51,265 bases of DNA. Source: an uncultured bacterium (GTDB lineage: Bacteria; Bacillota_I; Bacilli_A; RF39; UBA660). The notes under the pieces are model-generated. The model made no database searches and was not told where the DNA came from. It worked only from the letters and a program-made list of their open reading frames with translations. Shown here piece after piece: positions 42,697-51,230 of the stretch. Made by a program: the position numbers and the translations under genes. Position 1 is the stretch's first letter; every line of letters begins with the position of its first letter. The stretch covers positions 1 to 51,265 of the forward strand of contig CAUERX010000007.1 of assembly GCA_959020415.1 (NCBI GenBank), given 5' to 3'.

Positions 42697-42725
42697 TTGA
42701 CAAAAAAAATATAATGTAATAGAAT
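42697..42725 (+). promoter_or_regulatory. Sigma-A promoter of arginine T-box
   Basis: TTGACA (42697-42702), 17 bp, TAGAAT (42720-42725). Confidence 0.85.
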
Positions 42726-42734
42726 TGATGTTAA

Positions 42735-42982
42735 TAAAAAAAGCGATGACCAAGAAGAGTAAGCTATTTCGATGGTAAAAGCGAGTTAGAGTTGGTGGAA
42801 GTCTAACAATCTAGAGTAGCTGAAAAGAACTTGTGAGTGATTATTGGAAATGTATATTGAAGGCAAAGTATAATATTCCGGGTAGTTCCGTTATCAATCT
42901 GAGGTGGTCTATTAGTAATAGGCAATTAGGGTGGTACCGCGAACTTTTCGTCTCTAGATTTTTAATCTAGAGATTTTTTTAT
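42735..42982 (+). promoter_or_regulatory. T-box leader, arginine specifier
   Basis: The Stem I start has the AGAGTA loop-E element near 42757, and the distal loop GTTGGTGGAAG (about 42791-42801) is closed by TTAGA/TCTAA. The specifier loop reads GAA-A-AGA-AC, placing AGA (Arg) at 42826-42828. The T-box AGGGTGGTACCGCGAA begins at 42928. It is followed by a 10-bp terminator stem (42951-42960 with 42964-42973) and T run. It should sense uncharged tRNA-Arg and permit transcription into argG when arginine is short. Confidence 0.92.
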
Positions 42983-43003
42983 TGAATAAAATGAGGTGAT
43001 ATT

Positions 43004-43042
43004 ATGAAAAGCTTAATAAGAAGAACCTTCCGGAGACGGTAG
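43004..43042 (+). CDS. Arginine-rich leader peptide upstream of argG
   Basis: A 12-codon reading frame MKSLIRRTFRRR ending in TAG, with an excellent ribosome site (GAGGTG five bases before the ATG). It sits between the T-box terminator and argG. Five of 12 residues are Arg, encoded AGA AGA and CGG AGA CGG. Its codons 7-10 contain AACCTTCC, the exact complement of the argG ribosome site. Leader peptides rich in the regulated amino acid are known sensors in attenuation. By analogy, ribosomes stalled at these codons would free the argG start. No homologous example is known to me. Confidence 0.75.
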   Translation: MKSLIRRTFRRR

Positions 43043-43083
43043 TTTTAAGAAAAAGGAAAACATAAATAGAAAAGGAAGGTTTT
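43024..43083 (+). promoter_or_regulatory. Ribosome-site-sequestering stem before argG
   Basis: AACCTTCC (43024-43031), inside the leader peptide gene, is perfectly complementary to GGAAGGTT (43074-43081), which contains the argG Shine-Dalgarno. One G-U and one further A-U pair extend the helix to 10 bp. The 42-base loop holds the leader stop codon. Formation would block argG initiation. Confidence 0.7.
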
Positions 43084-43087
43084 AAAA

Positions 43088-44299
43088 ATGAAAAAATACA
43101 ATAAAATTATTTTATCTTACTCAGGAGGGTTAGATACATCAATTATGATACCATGGCTTAAAGAAAACTATGGTGGATGTGAAGTTGTTTGTGTAACAGG
43201 AAATGTTGGTCAAGGAGATTCAGAAATAGTAGGTTTAGAAGAAAAAGCTTTAAAATCTGGAGCTAGTAAACTTCACATTCTAGATTTAAGAGAAGAATTA
43301 GTTAATAATTACATCGTTCCTGCTATTAAAGCAGGAGCAGTTTATGAAAAGGTATACTTACTTGGAACGACGTTTTCAAGACCATTAATTGCTAAAAAGT
43401 TAGTAGAGATTGCGGAAGCGGAAGGCGCTGATGCGATATGTCACGGTTGTACTGGTAAAGGTAATGATCAGGTCCGTTTTGAGCTTGGAATTAAAGCATT
43501 TAATCCAGATATTGATATTATTGCACCTTGGCGTATTTGGAATATTAAGAGTCGTGGGCAGGCCTTAGACTATGCTGAGGCTCATGGTATTAAATTAAAT
43601 ACAAGTCGTGAGGAAAGCTATTCAAAGGATAAAAATCTATGGCATTTATCACACGAAGGCTTGGATTTAGAAGATCCTAAAAATACACCAGATTATGATA
43701 AAATTCTAGAGATGGGCGTTACTCCAGAAAAAGCTCCAGATGTGCCGACTTATATTACGCTCGGCTTTGAAAAAGGTATTCCATGTTCTTTAGATGATAA
43801 GAAACTAACTCCACTTGAAATAATTTATCAATTAAATGAATTAGGTGGAAAAAACGGTATTGGGATTGTTAATATGGTGGAAAACCGTCTAGTTGGAATG
43901 AAATCACGCGGGGTATACGAAACTCCAGGAGGAAGTATTATTTATAAAGCTCATGATGTTTTAGAAACGCTATGCTTAGATAAAGATACATTCCGTTATA
44001 AACAAAGGATTGGTATTAAATTTGCTGAATTACTTTATGAAGCTAAATGGTACAGTCCTTTACGTCTATCATTACAAGCTTTCATCGATACTGCCTCAGA
44101 GCATGTTACTGGTGAAGTGAAATTGAAACTATACAAAGGAAACATTATTGTTCAAAGCATAACAAGTCCAACTTCATTATATTCAGAAAAAATAGCATCT
44201 TTTGATGAAGATGAAGATTATAATCAAGCTGATGCGGGAGGCTTTATTAATCTATATGGTTTAAGTATGCAAAATGGCATTGGGAACTATTTAGACTAG
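43088..44299 (+). CDS. argG: Argininosuccinate synthase
   Basis: Condenses citrulline and aspartate with ATP to give argininosuccinate. 403 residues, usual length. The PP-loop LSYSGGLDTS is at residues 8-17; CHGCTGKGNDQVRFE and APWRIWNIKSRGQALDYAE are conserved active-site segments. The ribosome site GGAAGG is eight bases before the ATG and is predicted to be masked by the leader stem. It is first structural gene of the arg unit, followed after 76 bp by argH. Confidence 0.97.
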   Translation: MKKYNKIILSYSGGLDTSIMIPWLKENYGGCEVVCVTGNVGQGDSEIVGLEEKALKSGASKLHILDLREELVNNYIVPAIKAGAVYEKVYLLGTTFSRPLIAKKLVEIAEAEGADAICHGCTGKGNDQVRFELGIKAFNPDIDIIAPWRIWNIKSRGQALDYAEAHGIKLNTSREESYSKDKNLWHLSHEGLDLEDPKNTPDYDKILEMGVTPEKAPDVPTYITLGFEKGIPCSLDDKKLTPLEIIYQLNELGGKNGIGIVNMVENRLVGMKSRGVYETPGGSIIYKAHDVLETLCLDKDTFRYKQRIGIKFAELLYEAKWYSPLRLSLQAFIDTASEHVTGEVKLKLYKGNIIVQSITSPTSLYSEKIASFDEDEDYNQADAGGFINLYGLSMQNGIGNYLD

Positions 44300-44375
44300 T
44301 AGTATTTTATTAATAATTTAGGAATTGTTAGGATCGAAAATTTAATATAATTTAATTATAAGAGGAGGAATATTT

Positions 44376-45752
44376 ATGGCACTATGGGCCGGGAGATTTA
44401 AAAAAGAATTAGATAGTAAAACTAATGATTTTAATTCATCAATTAGTTTTGATAAAAGAATGTACAAACAAGATATTGAAGGAAGTATCGCACATGCTAC
44501 GATGCTTGGAAAACAAGGAATTATTGAAATTTCTGAAAGTGAAAAAATTATTACAACTTTAAAAGAAATTTTGGGTGATTTAGAAAATGGTAAATTAGAG
44601 TTTGATATGGAAGCTGAAGATATTCATATGTTTATTGAAAGCGAACTTACAAGCAGAATTGGAGCTACTGGGAAGAGATTGCATACAGCGCGTAGTCGCA
44701 ACGATCAAGTGGCACTCGATATTAGATTATATTTACGTGAGGAAGGCAATAATATAATCGATTTACTTAAAGAATTAACTGAGGTAATTGTTAAAAAGGC
44801 AGAACTACATACAGAAACTATTTTACCAAGTTATACTCATTTACAAAGGGCGCAACCAACAACCTTTGCTCATCATTTAATGGCATATGCGGAAATGTTT
44901 ATGCGTGATATTGATAGAATGCAGGATGTTATTAAAAGAATGAATATTAATCCTTTAGGAAGCTGTGCTTTGGCTGGAACAACGCATAATATTGATCGTT
45001 ATCTTACAAGTGAACTATTAGGCTTTGATGGTCCATGCAACAATAGTTTAGATGGCGTTTCTGATCGCGATTTTGCAATTGAAATGGCTTCGGCTTTATC
45101 TATCATTATGGTTCATATGTCAAGATTCAGTGAGGAGATTGTTATGTGGTGTAGCTGGGAATTCAAATTTATTGAATTGGATGATGCTTTTTCAACTGGG
45201 TCATCAATCATGCCACAAAAGAAAAATCCAGATATTACTGAATTAATTAGAGGTAAATCTGGTAGAGTATTCGGTCATTTAATGGGATTACTTACAATGA
45301 TGAAAGCACAGGCTTTAGCCTATAACAAAGATATGCAAGAAGATAAAGAAGCAATTTTTGACAGTATTGATAATGTTAAAATGTGTATTTATACTTTTAT
45401 TCCAATGTTAGATACTATGAAAGTTATAACTAAAAATATGGAAAACGCGGCCAAAAAAGGCTTTATCAATGCAACTGATTGTGCAGATTACTTAGTTAAA
45501 AAAGGACTTCCTTTTAGGGAAGCTTATAAAATTACAGGCACGATTGTAGCTTATGCAATTGATAATGATAAAACTTTGGATATGGTAAGTTTGGATGAAT
45601 ATAAACAATATTCAGATTTGTTTGATGAAGATATTTTCGAAGCAATTAATTTAATTAACTGTGTTAAACTACGTACTTCTTTTGGAGGACCAGCTCCGGA
45701 AGTTGTTAGCAAACATATTGAATTAATTAAAGAAAAATTAGGTAGCATGTAA
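44376..45752 (+). CDS. argH: Argininosuccinate lyase
   Basis: Splits argininosuccinate into arginine and fumarate. 458 residues of the fumarase/aspartase superfamily. Signature GSSIMPQKKNPD near residue 275, TARSRNDQVALD near 110 and SYTHLQRAQPTTFAHH near 150 are intact. AGAGGAGGA precedes the ATG. No other arginine biosynthesis gene is adjacent, so citrulline must come from another locus or from outside. Terminated by a strong shared hairpin. Confidence 0.97.
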   Translation: MALWAGRFKKELDSKTNDFNSSISFDKRMYKQDIEGSIAHATMLGKQGIIEISESEKIITTLKEILGDLENGKLEFDMEAEDIHMFIESELTSRIGATGKRLHTARSRNDQVALDIRLYLREEGNNIIDLLKELTEVIVKKAELHTETILPSYTHLQRAQPTTFAHHLMAYAEMFMRDIDRMQDVIKRMNINPLGSCALAGTTHNIDRYLTSELLGFDGPCNNSLDGVSDRDFAIEMASALSIIMVHMSRFSEEIVMWCSWEFKFIELDDAFSTGSSIMPQKKNPDITELIRGKSGRVFGHLMGLLTMMKAQALAYNKDMQEDKEAIFDSIDNVKMCIYTFIPMLDTMKVITKNMENAAKKGFINATDCADYLVKKGLPFREAYKITGTIVAYAIDNDKTLDMVSLDEYKQYSDLFDEDIFEAINLINCVKLRTSFGGPAPEVVSKHIELIKEKLGSM

Positions 45753-45780
45753 AAACTCCGATTTAATGGAGTTTTTCTTT
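45751..45780. terminator. Bidirectional terminator, argH / symporter
   Basis: 9-bp stem AAAAACTCC/GGAGTTTTT (45751-45759 with 45768-45776) between convergent genes. Confidence 0.85.
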
Positions 45781-45781
45781 T

Positions 45782-47029
45782 TTATTCAGTTTTTTTCATC
45801 CATTTTTTCCCATCAGTTATTCTTGCGGCTAACATTGAAGATGATGTATCACCAGTAACATTAAGCATGGTAGCTGGTGGATCGATAATAGTAGCAATTA
45901 TTGTTAAGATTGGTAAAGCAGCTATGGGATAACCCATCATGGTAATAATCATCATTTCTGAAATTGTTCCCCCACCGATTGGAACAGCGGTAATTAACAA
46001 GTTAGCTACTAAAGCTACTAAAGCAACTTGCATAATACCCTCAAAATTATTTATGTCAGTCCCAAATAAACAAACTAGAAACATTATCTTAAATACGCTA
46101 CCAATAATTGATCCATCTTTATGGAAACTTGTACCTAATGGGATTATAGTCTCCGCGATATCTTCAGATACGCCAATCTTTTTAGAGGCCTCAACGTTAA
46201 CTGGAATTGAAGCTGCTGAAGAACAGGTTGCTAAAGAAGTAAAAGTTGGGGGAATTATATTTTTCCAAAAAGCTTTTACGCCTTTCTTTCCACCAGCCAT
46301 AAAGGCATATAAAGTATATACAATAAAGAAAAATAGAATGGCTACTACGGTATATAAAATAAATGTTTTAGCATAACCAATAGCTATCGATGAGCCAAAT
46401 GTTCCAACTAATGACGCAAAATAACATCCTAAACCAATAGGCGCATAATACATGATTAGTTTAATTAATTTCATGATGACCTCGTTGGCTGAAATCAAGA
46501 CATTTAATAATGGTTTAGCTTTATCTTTAGCCATTCGCATAGCACCGCCAAAAAGCATTGAAAAGACAATTATCGCAATTAAATTATCTTTAGTAAATAA
46601 TTTTGTGAAATCATCAACAGTTAAAGTTTCAGCTGTTCGTTCTAAAAAATTTAACTCTTCAGTATCTACACTACTTGCAGTCTCTAATGATTCTAAAATT
46701 GCTTTACCATTTTCTGGTTCTACCAATTTTGCTGGAAAAGTTGTGACAATACCAACGATAACAGCAAGTAACGAAGTAAATATAAATACGCCAACAATGC
46801 TTGTCATAATTTTTCCTAATCTTTTTGGTGATTTCATTTTAGCTATCGACGTTGAAATAGTTAAAAAAACTAAAGGAATAACGATAACCAACATGAGATT
46901 TATAAAAATGGTTCCGAATGGTTTAACAACATTGGCGTCCTCTTTAAATATAAGTCCCATAATCGCGCCAATGATAATTGCTAATAAGAGAATAATTGTT
47001 CCTTTGTAATTTTTCCACATTTTTTTCAT
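45782..47029 (-). CDS. Dicarboxylate/amino acid:cation symporter (DAACS)
   Basis: 415 residues with the glutamate-transporter fold: eight transmembrane helices and two re-entrant hairpins. HP1 reads ATCSSAASIPVNVEASKKIG, corresponding to the usual SSSxxTLP region. The TM7 sodium-site motif NMDGT appears as FHKDGS. HP2 has PIGGGTISEMMI and TM8 ends TIIDPPATMLNVTGD. The changed motif indicates a divergent subfamily, so transport of aspartate or glutamate is likely but unproven. AGGAAGGAGA precedes the ATG at 47029. Being beside argGH it could supply aspartate for argininosuccinate synthesis. Confidence 0.88.
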   Translation of the reverse strand: MKKMWKNYKGTIILLLAIIIGAIMGLIFKEDANVVKPFGTIFINLMLVIVIPLVFLTISTSIAKMKSPKRLGKIMTSIVGVFIFTSLLAVIVGIVTTFPAKLVEPENGKAILESLETASSVDTEELNFLERTAETLTVDDFTKLFTKDNLIAIIVFSMLFGGAMRMAKDKAKPLLNVLISANEVIMKLIKLIMYYAPIGLGCYFASLVGTFGSSIAIGYAKTFILYTVVAILFFFIVYTLYAFMAGGKKGVKAFWKNIIPPTFTSLATCSSAASIPVNVEASKKIGVSEDIAETIIPLGTSFHKDGSIIGSVFKIMFLVCLFGTDINNFEGIMQVALVALVANLLITAVPIGGGTISEMMIITMMGYPIAALPILTIIATIIDPPATMLNVTGDTSSSMLAARITDGKKWMKKTE

Positions 47030-47156
47030 TTTATTTCTCCTTCCTAATACAGTATAGTAGTTAATGCATTGTTTTACCATCTTGGGTAATCCACGTTTTA
47101 TTTTATAGTCCACAAAATATCCACAAAATATGATATAATATTAACAGGTGAAGAAT
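47030..47156. promoter_or_regulatory. Divergent promoter region with tandem repeat
   Basis: The 127-bp gap between divergent symporter and Sel1 genes contains TATAAT at 47134-47139 (plus) and TATACT near 47055 (minus). A perfect tandem repeat TCCACAAAATA occurs twice (47109-47119 and 47120-47130). The repeat abuts the plus-strand -10 and could be an operator or a simple duplication. Confidence 0.5.
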
Positions 47157-48683
47157 ATGCAACAAACTTTTATTAAAATGAACAATAATAATAAACACTT
47201 ATCGCTTGGAAATTTTTGCAGATTAGTGAAAGAATTATCAGTGAATAAGAGCTTTGCTAGTCAACCTGAAATTTTTTATGCAATCTTTGAGGATGACGCA
47301 GTAAGCGATTCAGCTATTAACAATTATTGTATCGGCTACCGTGAGATTGGGCAGAGATTTAAAGATCAGTATCTTAAATACAAAAAAGGCTACGAAAATG
47401 ATCATTTAATATTAAGTAAAGTTATATTTAATATTGGCTCTATTTTAGAAGGGAACTTTAATAATCATGATATTAGTAAAGGAAAATTACTTAAGAAACT
47501 AGCTTTATCCTTATATAATTTGGCAAAAAACGATACTGAGATTTCAAAAGAATTTACAAAAAAGCTATATAAAAATATAGAAAATGACGAGCTTGTCATA
47601 GTTATTAGTGATATTTTATTTTTTATCATATTAGAAAAAAAGCAACCAATATATATTGAAGCAGCTAATAAAGAAATAATCGAAAACTTGCTTAATAATA
47701 CTGATATATCTATAAACGAGTTAGAAAAATTTTTAAAATTACAATTAAAAGATGGTGTAAATTATTTTTATTCTATTAAAAAATTAGCTTTAGAAGAAAA
47801 TCCTTATGCTTGTTTTGAATTGGGTGAGATGGAATATAAAGGTGAAATGATCGGACAGCCAAGATATATTAAAGCTTTTGAATATTTAAAAATAGCAGCT
47901 TCTAAAAATCATCCTAGAGCTAATTGGTTAATTGCGCAAATGTTTTTATATGGACAGCTTGGTAAAAAAACTAAGGAAGATTTTAAAGTTGCTTTTGAAT
48001 ATTTGAAAAAAGCAGAAACTTTAGGAAGTGTAGCTGCAATAAATACAATGGGATTATTTTATTTAAATGGCTACATTCCTGGACACAAAATTGATGAGAA
48101 AATGGCGATAACTTATTTTGAAAAAGCTTCCTTAGCTGATTACGTTTATGCTTATAATAATTTGGGTAAAATATATGAAGAAAGAAAAAACTTTGAAAAA
48201 GCATTTGATTATTATTTAAAGAGTGCCGAACTAGAGGAAAGCTGGGCTTGTAATAAAGTGGGAGAATTTTATAGAAAAGGAATTGGAACCTCTCAAGATA
48301 TGAGTAAAGCCTTTCATTATTATCAGCTAGCTTTGAATGTTCCAGAAGCAACACTAGAATATTGGGCTTTGTTTAACTTAGCAAAATATTTTTATTTAAA
48401 TGGAAATTATTCTATTGATTTGGAAGCAGATAGGTTAAAAGCTATTAAAATGTTTGAAAGTGCGGCTATTCACGGTGTTGATGAGGCCTTAGAAGAACTG
48501 ATATATATCTATATTAACGAATTTACTAAGACTAACAACGAAAAGAATATTGATATAGTAAATGAGTATGTTGGCAAACTAATTAATAAACCATATTATG
48601 AAGTGTGCAAAAATAGAATAGAACAAGCCTTGGAAACACTAGAAAAGCTCGATAATATTGAAATTATTTTTAAACGAAAGTAA
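47157..48683 (+). CDS. Sel1-repeat (SLR/TPR-like) protein
   Basis: 508 residues, cytosolic, no signal or membrane segment. The first 200 residues are helical and not recognised. From about residue 215 a series of Sel1-type repeats can be seen (ENPYACFELGEMEYKGE, ASKNHPRANWLIAQMFLYG, GSVAAINTMGLFYLNG, DYVYAYNNLGKIYEE, ESWACNKVGEFYRKGIG), five or six in all, forming a solenoid for protein-protein interaction. The partner is unknown. Start ATG at 47157 has AGGTGA upstream; the GTG at 47148 is in that site. Confidence 0.85.
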   Translation: MQQTFIKMNNNNKHLSLGNFCRLVKELSVNKSFASQPEIFYAIFEDDAVSDSAINNYCIGYREIGQRFKDQYLKYKKGYENDHLILSKVIFNIGSILEGNFNNHDISKGKLLKKLALSLYNLAKNDTEISKEFTKKLYKNIENDELVIVISDILFFIILEKKQPIYIEAANKEIIENLLNNTDISINELEKFLKLQLKDGVNYFYSIKKLALEENPYACFELGEMEYKGEMIGQPRYIKAFEYLKIAASKNHPRANWLIAQMFLYGQLGKKTKEDFKVAFEYLKKAETLGSVAAINTMGLFYLNGYIPGHKIDEKMAITYFEKASLADYVYAYNNLGKIYEERKNFEKAFDYYLKSAELEESWACNKVGEFYRKGIGTSQDMSKAFHYYQLALNVPEATLEYWALFNLAKYFYLNGNYSIDLEADRLKAIKMFESAAIHGVDEALEELIYIYINEFTKTNNEKNIDIVNEYVGKLINKPYYEVCKNRIEQALETLEKLDNIEIIFKRK

Positions 48684-48698
48684 ATTACTTTCGTTTTT
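48672..48698 (+). terminator. Terminator of Sel1-repeat gene
   Basis: 12-bp stem AAACGAAAGTAA and its complement (48672-48696) containing the stop codon, followed by T. Confidence 0.85.
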
Positions 48699-48703
48699 AG
48701 ATT

Positions 48704-48737
48704 AAAAAAATCAACAAATTAATTATAAATTTGTTGA
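48704..48737 (-). terminator. Terminator of DUF262 gene
   Basis: 10-bp stem (48711-48720 with 48728-48737) followed by seven T on the minus strand, 13 bp after the DUF262 stop. Confidence 0.75.
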
Positions 48738-48749
48738 AATATAACATGG

Positions 48750-49931
48750 TTATAATGACTTTACAGATATTAATTTTTCAAACATTCTACGTTTCTCACT
48801 ATTATCTTTATTAGTAAAATCGGTATTATAATACCAATTTACTAAATAATCATTTTGATTACTATTTAAATTTGAAGTCCCAAGATAGGCAAAGACTCCT
48901 ATTAAATACGTAATCTTATCTATTCTATTAGGTTCTGGCAAATTGTTATTTTTAATGAATGATAGCGCATTTTCCATAGCATCTAAAGTGATAGAAAAAA
49001 TCGTTCTAATTTCAGATGCTTCCAATTTACTTATAGCACTTGCTTTAGCATCTGACGGAATAGGGCTAAAATTTGTAGCATGTTCTTTTTTTATTAAAAC
49101 TTCATAAGCTGGGTTTAAACAAGCCAAGGGAATAGAAATTTCGGTTGCTTTAACTATTATTAAATTAGATAATCCCTCAGCATTTAATCTTTCTAAAAAT
49201 TTATTAGAGTACTCTTGATAATAATCGACGCCTTTTATTAACATTTCAGTTAATCTAACCTGGGTTTCAGGAATAGTACTACCAGCTAAATTTAAAACCA
49301 TAAACCATTCTTGTTGCTCGCTCTCTGTCAAATCTTTAGCGTAATTCACAGTATAATAATACCCCATGAATTTAGTTCTTATCTTAGTTAAAAGATTTTG
49401 AACTTCAAACGGCTGAAGACTTTTGTGGTCTAGTAAATAATTACTAAAAACTTCGTCACTTTTGTTATATAAAATTCCGGCTGGTATCTGATTTTTTTTG
49501 ATATCTCCACTATTTAATAAAAATTTGCCCTTTGAAATATCTAAAACAACATTTTTCATTTTTTCGTTGTTTGTATAAACCATGTAATTACAAGTTAACC
49601 TCTGCTGACCATCATTAACTGACTCCTTTCCTTGGATTTCATCTGTGCTAATTAGTCTACGATCAATAAATGTTACTTGTGGTACACCAATTTCCTTTTT
49701 ATTAATAATATTAATTGATATTGGCGAAACAGCTGCTTTACCGCTCAATTGAAAATTTAACAAACTTATACATTTATCTATATTCCATCTAATTGATGTT
49801 TGAAAGATTGGCAATGTTAAATTTCCATTTTCAATTGCTTTGCACAGATTTAAAAGAGAAACTGGCTTTGACTCTTTTGTCGGATCAGTAATTGAATCTC
49901 TTTTTAATTGTTCACTAATTTTAATTCCCAC
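48750..49931 (-). CDS. DUF262 (ParB-like nuclease fold) protein
   Basis: 393 residues. The DUF262 signature is visible: LPIFQTSIRWN near residue 40 (the usual P-x-F-QR-x-W) and VNDGQQRLT near residue 105 (DGQQR). DUF262 domains form the N-terminus of GmrSD-type restriction proteins that cut modified DNA, and occur in other phage-defence proteins. Here there is no DUF1524 HNH domain, so it is a solitary DUF262 protein of uncertain activity. In the first motif Arg is replaced by Thr. The start is GTG with AGGAGG eight bases upstream. No methylase or partner gene is adjacent. Confidence 0.78.
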   Translation of the reverse strand: MGIKISEQLKRDSITDPTKESKPVSLLNLCKAIENGNLTLPIFQTSIRWNIDKCISLLNFQLSGKAAVSPISINIINKKEIGVPQVTFIDRRLISTDEIQGKESVNDGQQRLTCNYMVYTNNEKMKNVVLDISKGKFLLNSGDIKKNQIPAGILYNKSDEVFSNYLLDHKSLQPFEVQNLLTKIRTKFMGYYYTVNYAKDLTESEQQEWFMVLNLAGSTIPETQVRLTEMLIKGVDYYQEYSNKFLERLNAEGLSNLIIVKATEISIPLACLNPAYEVLIKKEHATNFSPIPSDAKASAISKLEASEIRTIFSITLDAMENALSFIKNNNLPEPNRIDKITYLIGVFAYLGTSNLNSNQNDYLVNWYYNTDFTNKDNSEKRRMFEKLISVKSL

Positions 49932-50109
49932 TTCTATTACCTCCTATATTTATTACATGATATACTATAATAACAAAAAAGTCAATTTATTTTTGTGCTG
50001 CACATTTTTTTATTAAAAAAAACATGTTTTTTAATTAATAATTGTGTAGCAGCAGTTGTTTTTCTATAAATACTTTAATATTAGAAAATAATATTACATG
50101 ATTAATGTT

Positions 50110-50148
50110 CGCAAATAAAAAGACTATTATTTTGTAATAGTCTTTTTT
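50110..50148 (-). terminator. Terminator of cell-wall surface protein gene
   Basis: 13-bp stem (50117-50129 with 50135-50147) and T run on the minus strand, immediately after the surface gene stop. The rest of the gap between 49932 and 50110 shows no clear feature beyond AT-rich sequence. Confidence 0.85.
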
Positions 50149-50152
50149 GTTG

Positions 50153-51061
50153 TTAGTTTCTAGCTAACTGTTTTTTAGAAATAATAATACCTAAAACACT
50201 AACTGCTAATGTTCCAATAATAAATAGAATATTATCTGAAGTGTTAGGGTTTTTAATTTCATCTTTTGTAGTTGTTTGGTTATTATCTTTATCAGTATCA
50301 GGATTTTCTGGAGTTACTGTAGGTTCAACAGCTTCCATTTTGGTTCCGTCAACGTCTACAACTGTTCCATTAGGAAGGATATTTGAAGTTGCTACAACTT
50401 TTTCCCCGTCAGTTAAAACAATTGTATTATCTTTTAAAGATATTTTTTGTTTTGAAGTTTCAGTGTTTGTAACATTTAATTCTTTTACTTGATCTACATC
50501 TACATAAATCGGATCTTTTTGGTTACCTTTGATTTCTCCATCCATGATTAATGCTGGAGTGCCCGTAACATTTACGCCAACAGCAAATTCGATACCGTAG
50601 CTATTGTTAGCCATAGTTAAACTTTTTACGGTAACAGTTCCACCATTAATTAATACAGCACCATATTTTTCAGAATTATTGTTGATAGTAACATCGTCTA
50701 ACACAACGTTTCCACCATTGTAGGATTGAACACCATATTTTGGTGAATCAATTAATTTGATATTCTTTAAAGTTAAAGTACCACTTCCAGATGTAATAAT
50801 TGTTTGGTTTCCAGAAGTACCAGTATAAGTTGCCTTCAATTCAAAGCCAGCACCATTAAGTGTTATATCTTTGTTAGTTATTATTGGTGCAGTAACTTCA
50901 ATGTCATTTTTTAAAGTTACAATACCTCCTTCATTTAAAGCAGCAACTAGCTCTTCATAAGTTCCAACTTCTTTTACATCCTCAGCACTAACATTAGCAA
51001 ATGGTACAACTAAAAATGCACAGACAAATAAACTACAAACTGTTTTTAAAAACTTCCCCAT
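50153..51061 (-). CDS. Sortase-type surface protein with beta-helix-like domain
   Basis: 302 residues. The signal peptide (about 1-27) is followed by a short repetitive region of Gly/Asn/Thr-rich strands (ITLNGAGFELKATY, GTLTLKNIKL, GNVVLDDVTI, GTVTVKSLTM) that reads like a right-handed parallel beta-helix. A Pro/Asp/Thr-rich stalk and the C-terminal IKNPNTSDN, a hydrophobic helix and KKQLARN complete it. The last is a sorting signal with an NPxTS-type motif in place of LPXTG. Wall anchoring is inferred; ligand or enzyme activity is unknown. The ATG at 51061 has AAAGGAG upstream. A 22-G tract lies in the upstream region. Confidence 0.8.
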   Translation of the reverse strand: MGKFLKTVCSLFVCAFLVVPFANVSAEDVKEVGTYEELVAALNEGGIVTLKNDIEVTAPIITNKDITLNGAGFELKATYTGTSGNQTIITSGSGTLTLKNIKLIDSPKYGVQSYNGGNVVLDDVTINNNSEKYGAVLINGGTVTVKSLTMANNSYGIEFAVGVNVTGTPALIMDGEIKGNQKDPIYVDVDQVKELNVTNTETSKQKISLKDNTIVLTDGEKVVATSNILPNGTVVDVDGTKMEAVEPTVTPENPDTDKDNNQTTTKDEIKNPNTSDNILFIIGTLAVSVLGIIISKKQLARN

Positions 51062-51192
51062 TCTTTCCACTCTCCTTTCTCACAAGTTAACCTTAATCTA
51101 ATTAATATTACATAACAAATTTAAAAACAAACAACTTGTTTTCAATAATGATAGGTACTTATTAATTTTTTTAAAGGCTTCTTGTTATTCAC

Positions 51193-51198
51193 ATTATA
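51193..51198 (-). promoter_or_regulatory. -10 element near the 22-G tract
   Basis: TATAAT on the minus strand, 10 bases downstream of the G tract. With a normal 17-bp spacer the -35 would fall inside the tract. A second TATAAT lies beyond the tract at 51247-51252. Which is used cannot be told from sequence. Confidence 0.5.
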
Positions 51199-51208
51199 GC
51201 CCCTCATT

Positions 51209-51230
51209 CCCCCCCCCCCCCCCCCCCCCC
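51209..51230. repeat. Homopolymer C22/G22 tract
   Basis: Twenty-two C on the plus strand, 148 bp upstream of the surface protein start codon. The window ends 35 bases further on. Length is probably variable in the population, and an assembly artefact near an end cannot be excluded. Confidence 0.9.

Noticed and set aside
46452..47009. Long plus-strand open frame (185 codons) within the symporter gene
   Set aside because: Antisense frame of a membrane protein gene; composition mirrors the real gene and there is no start signal.
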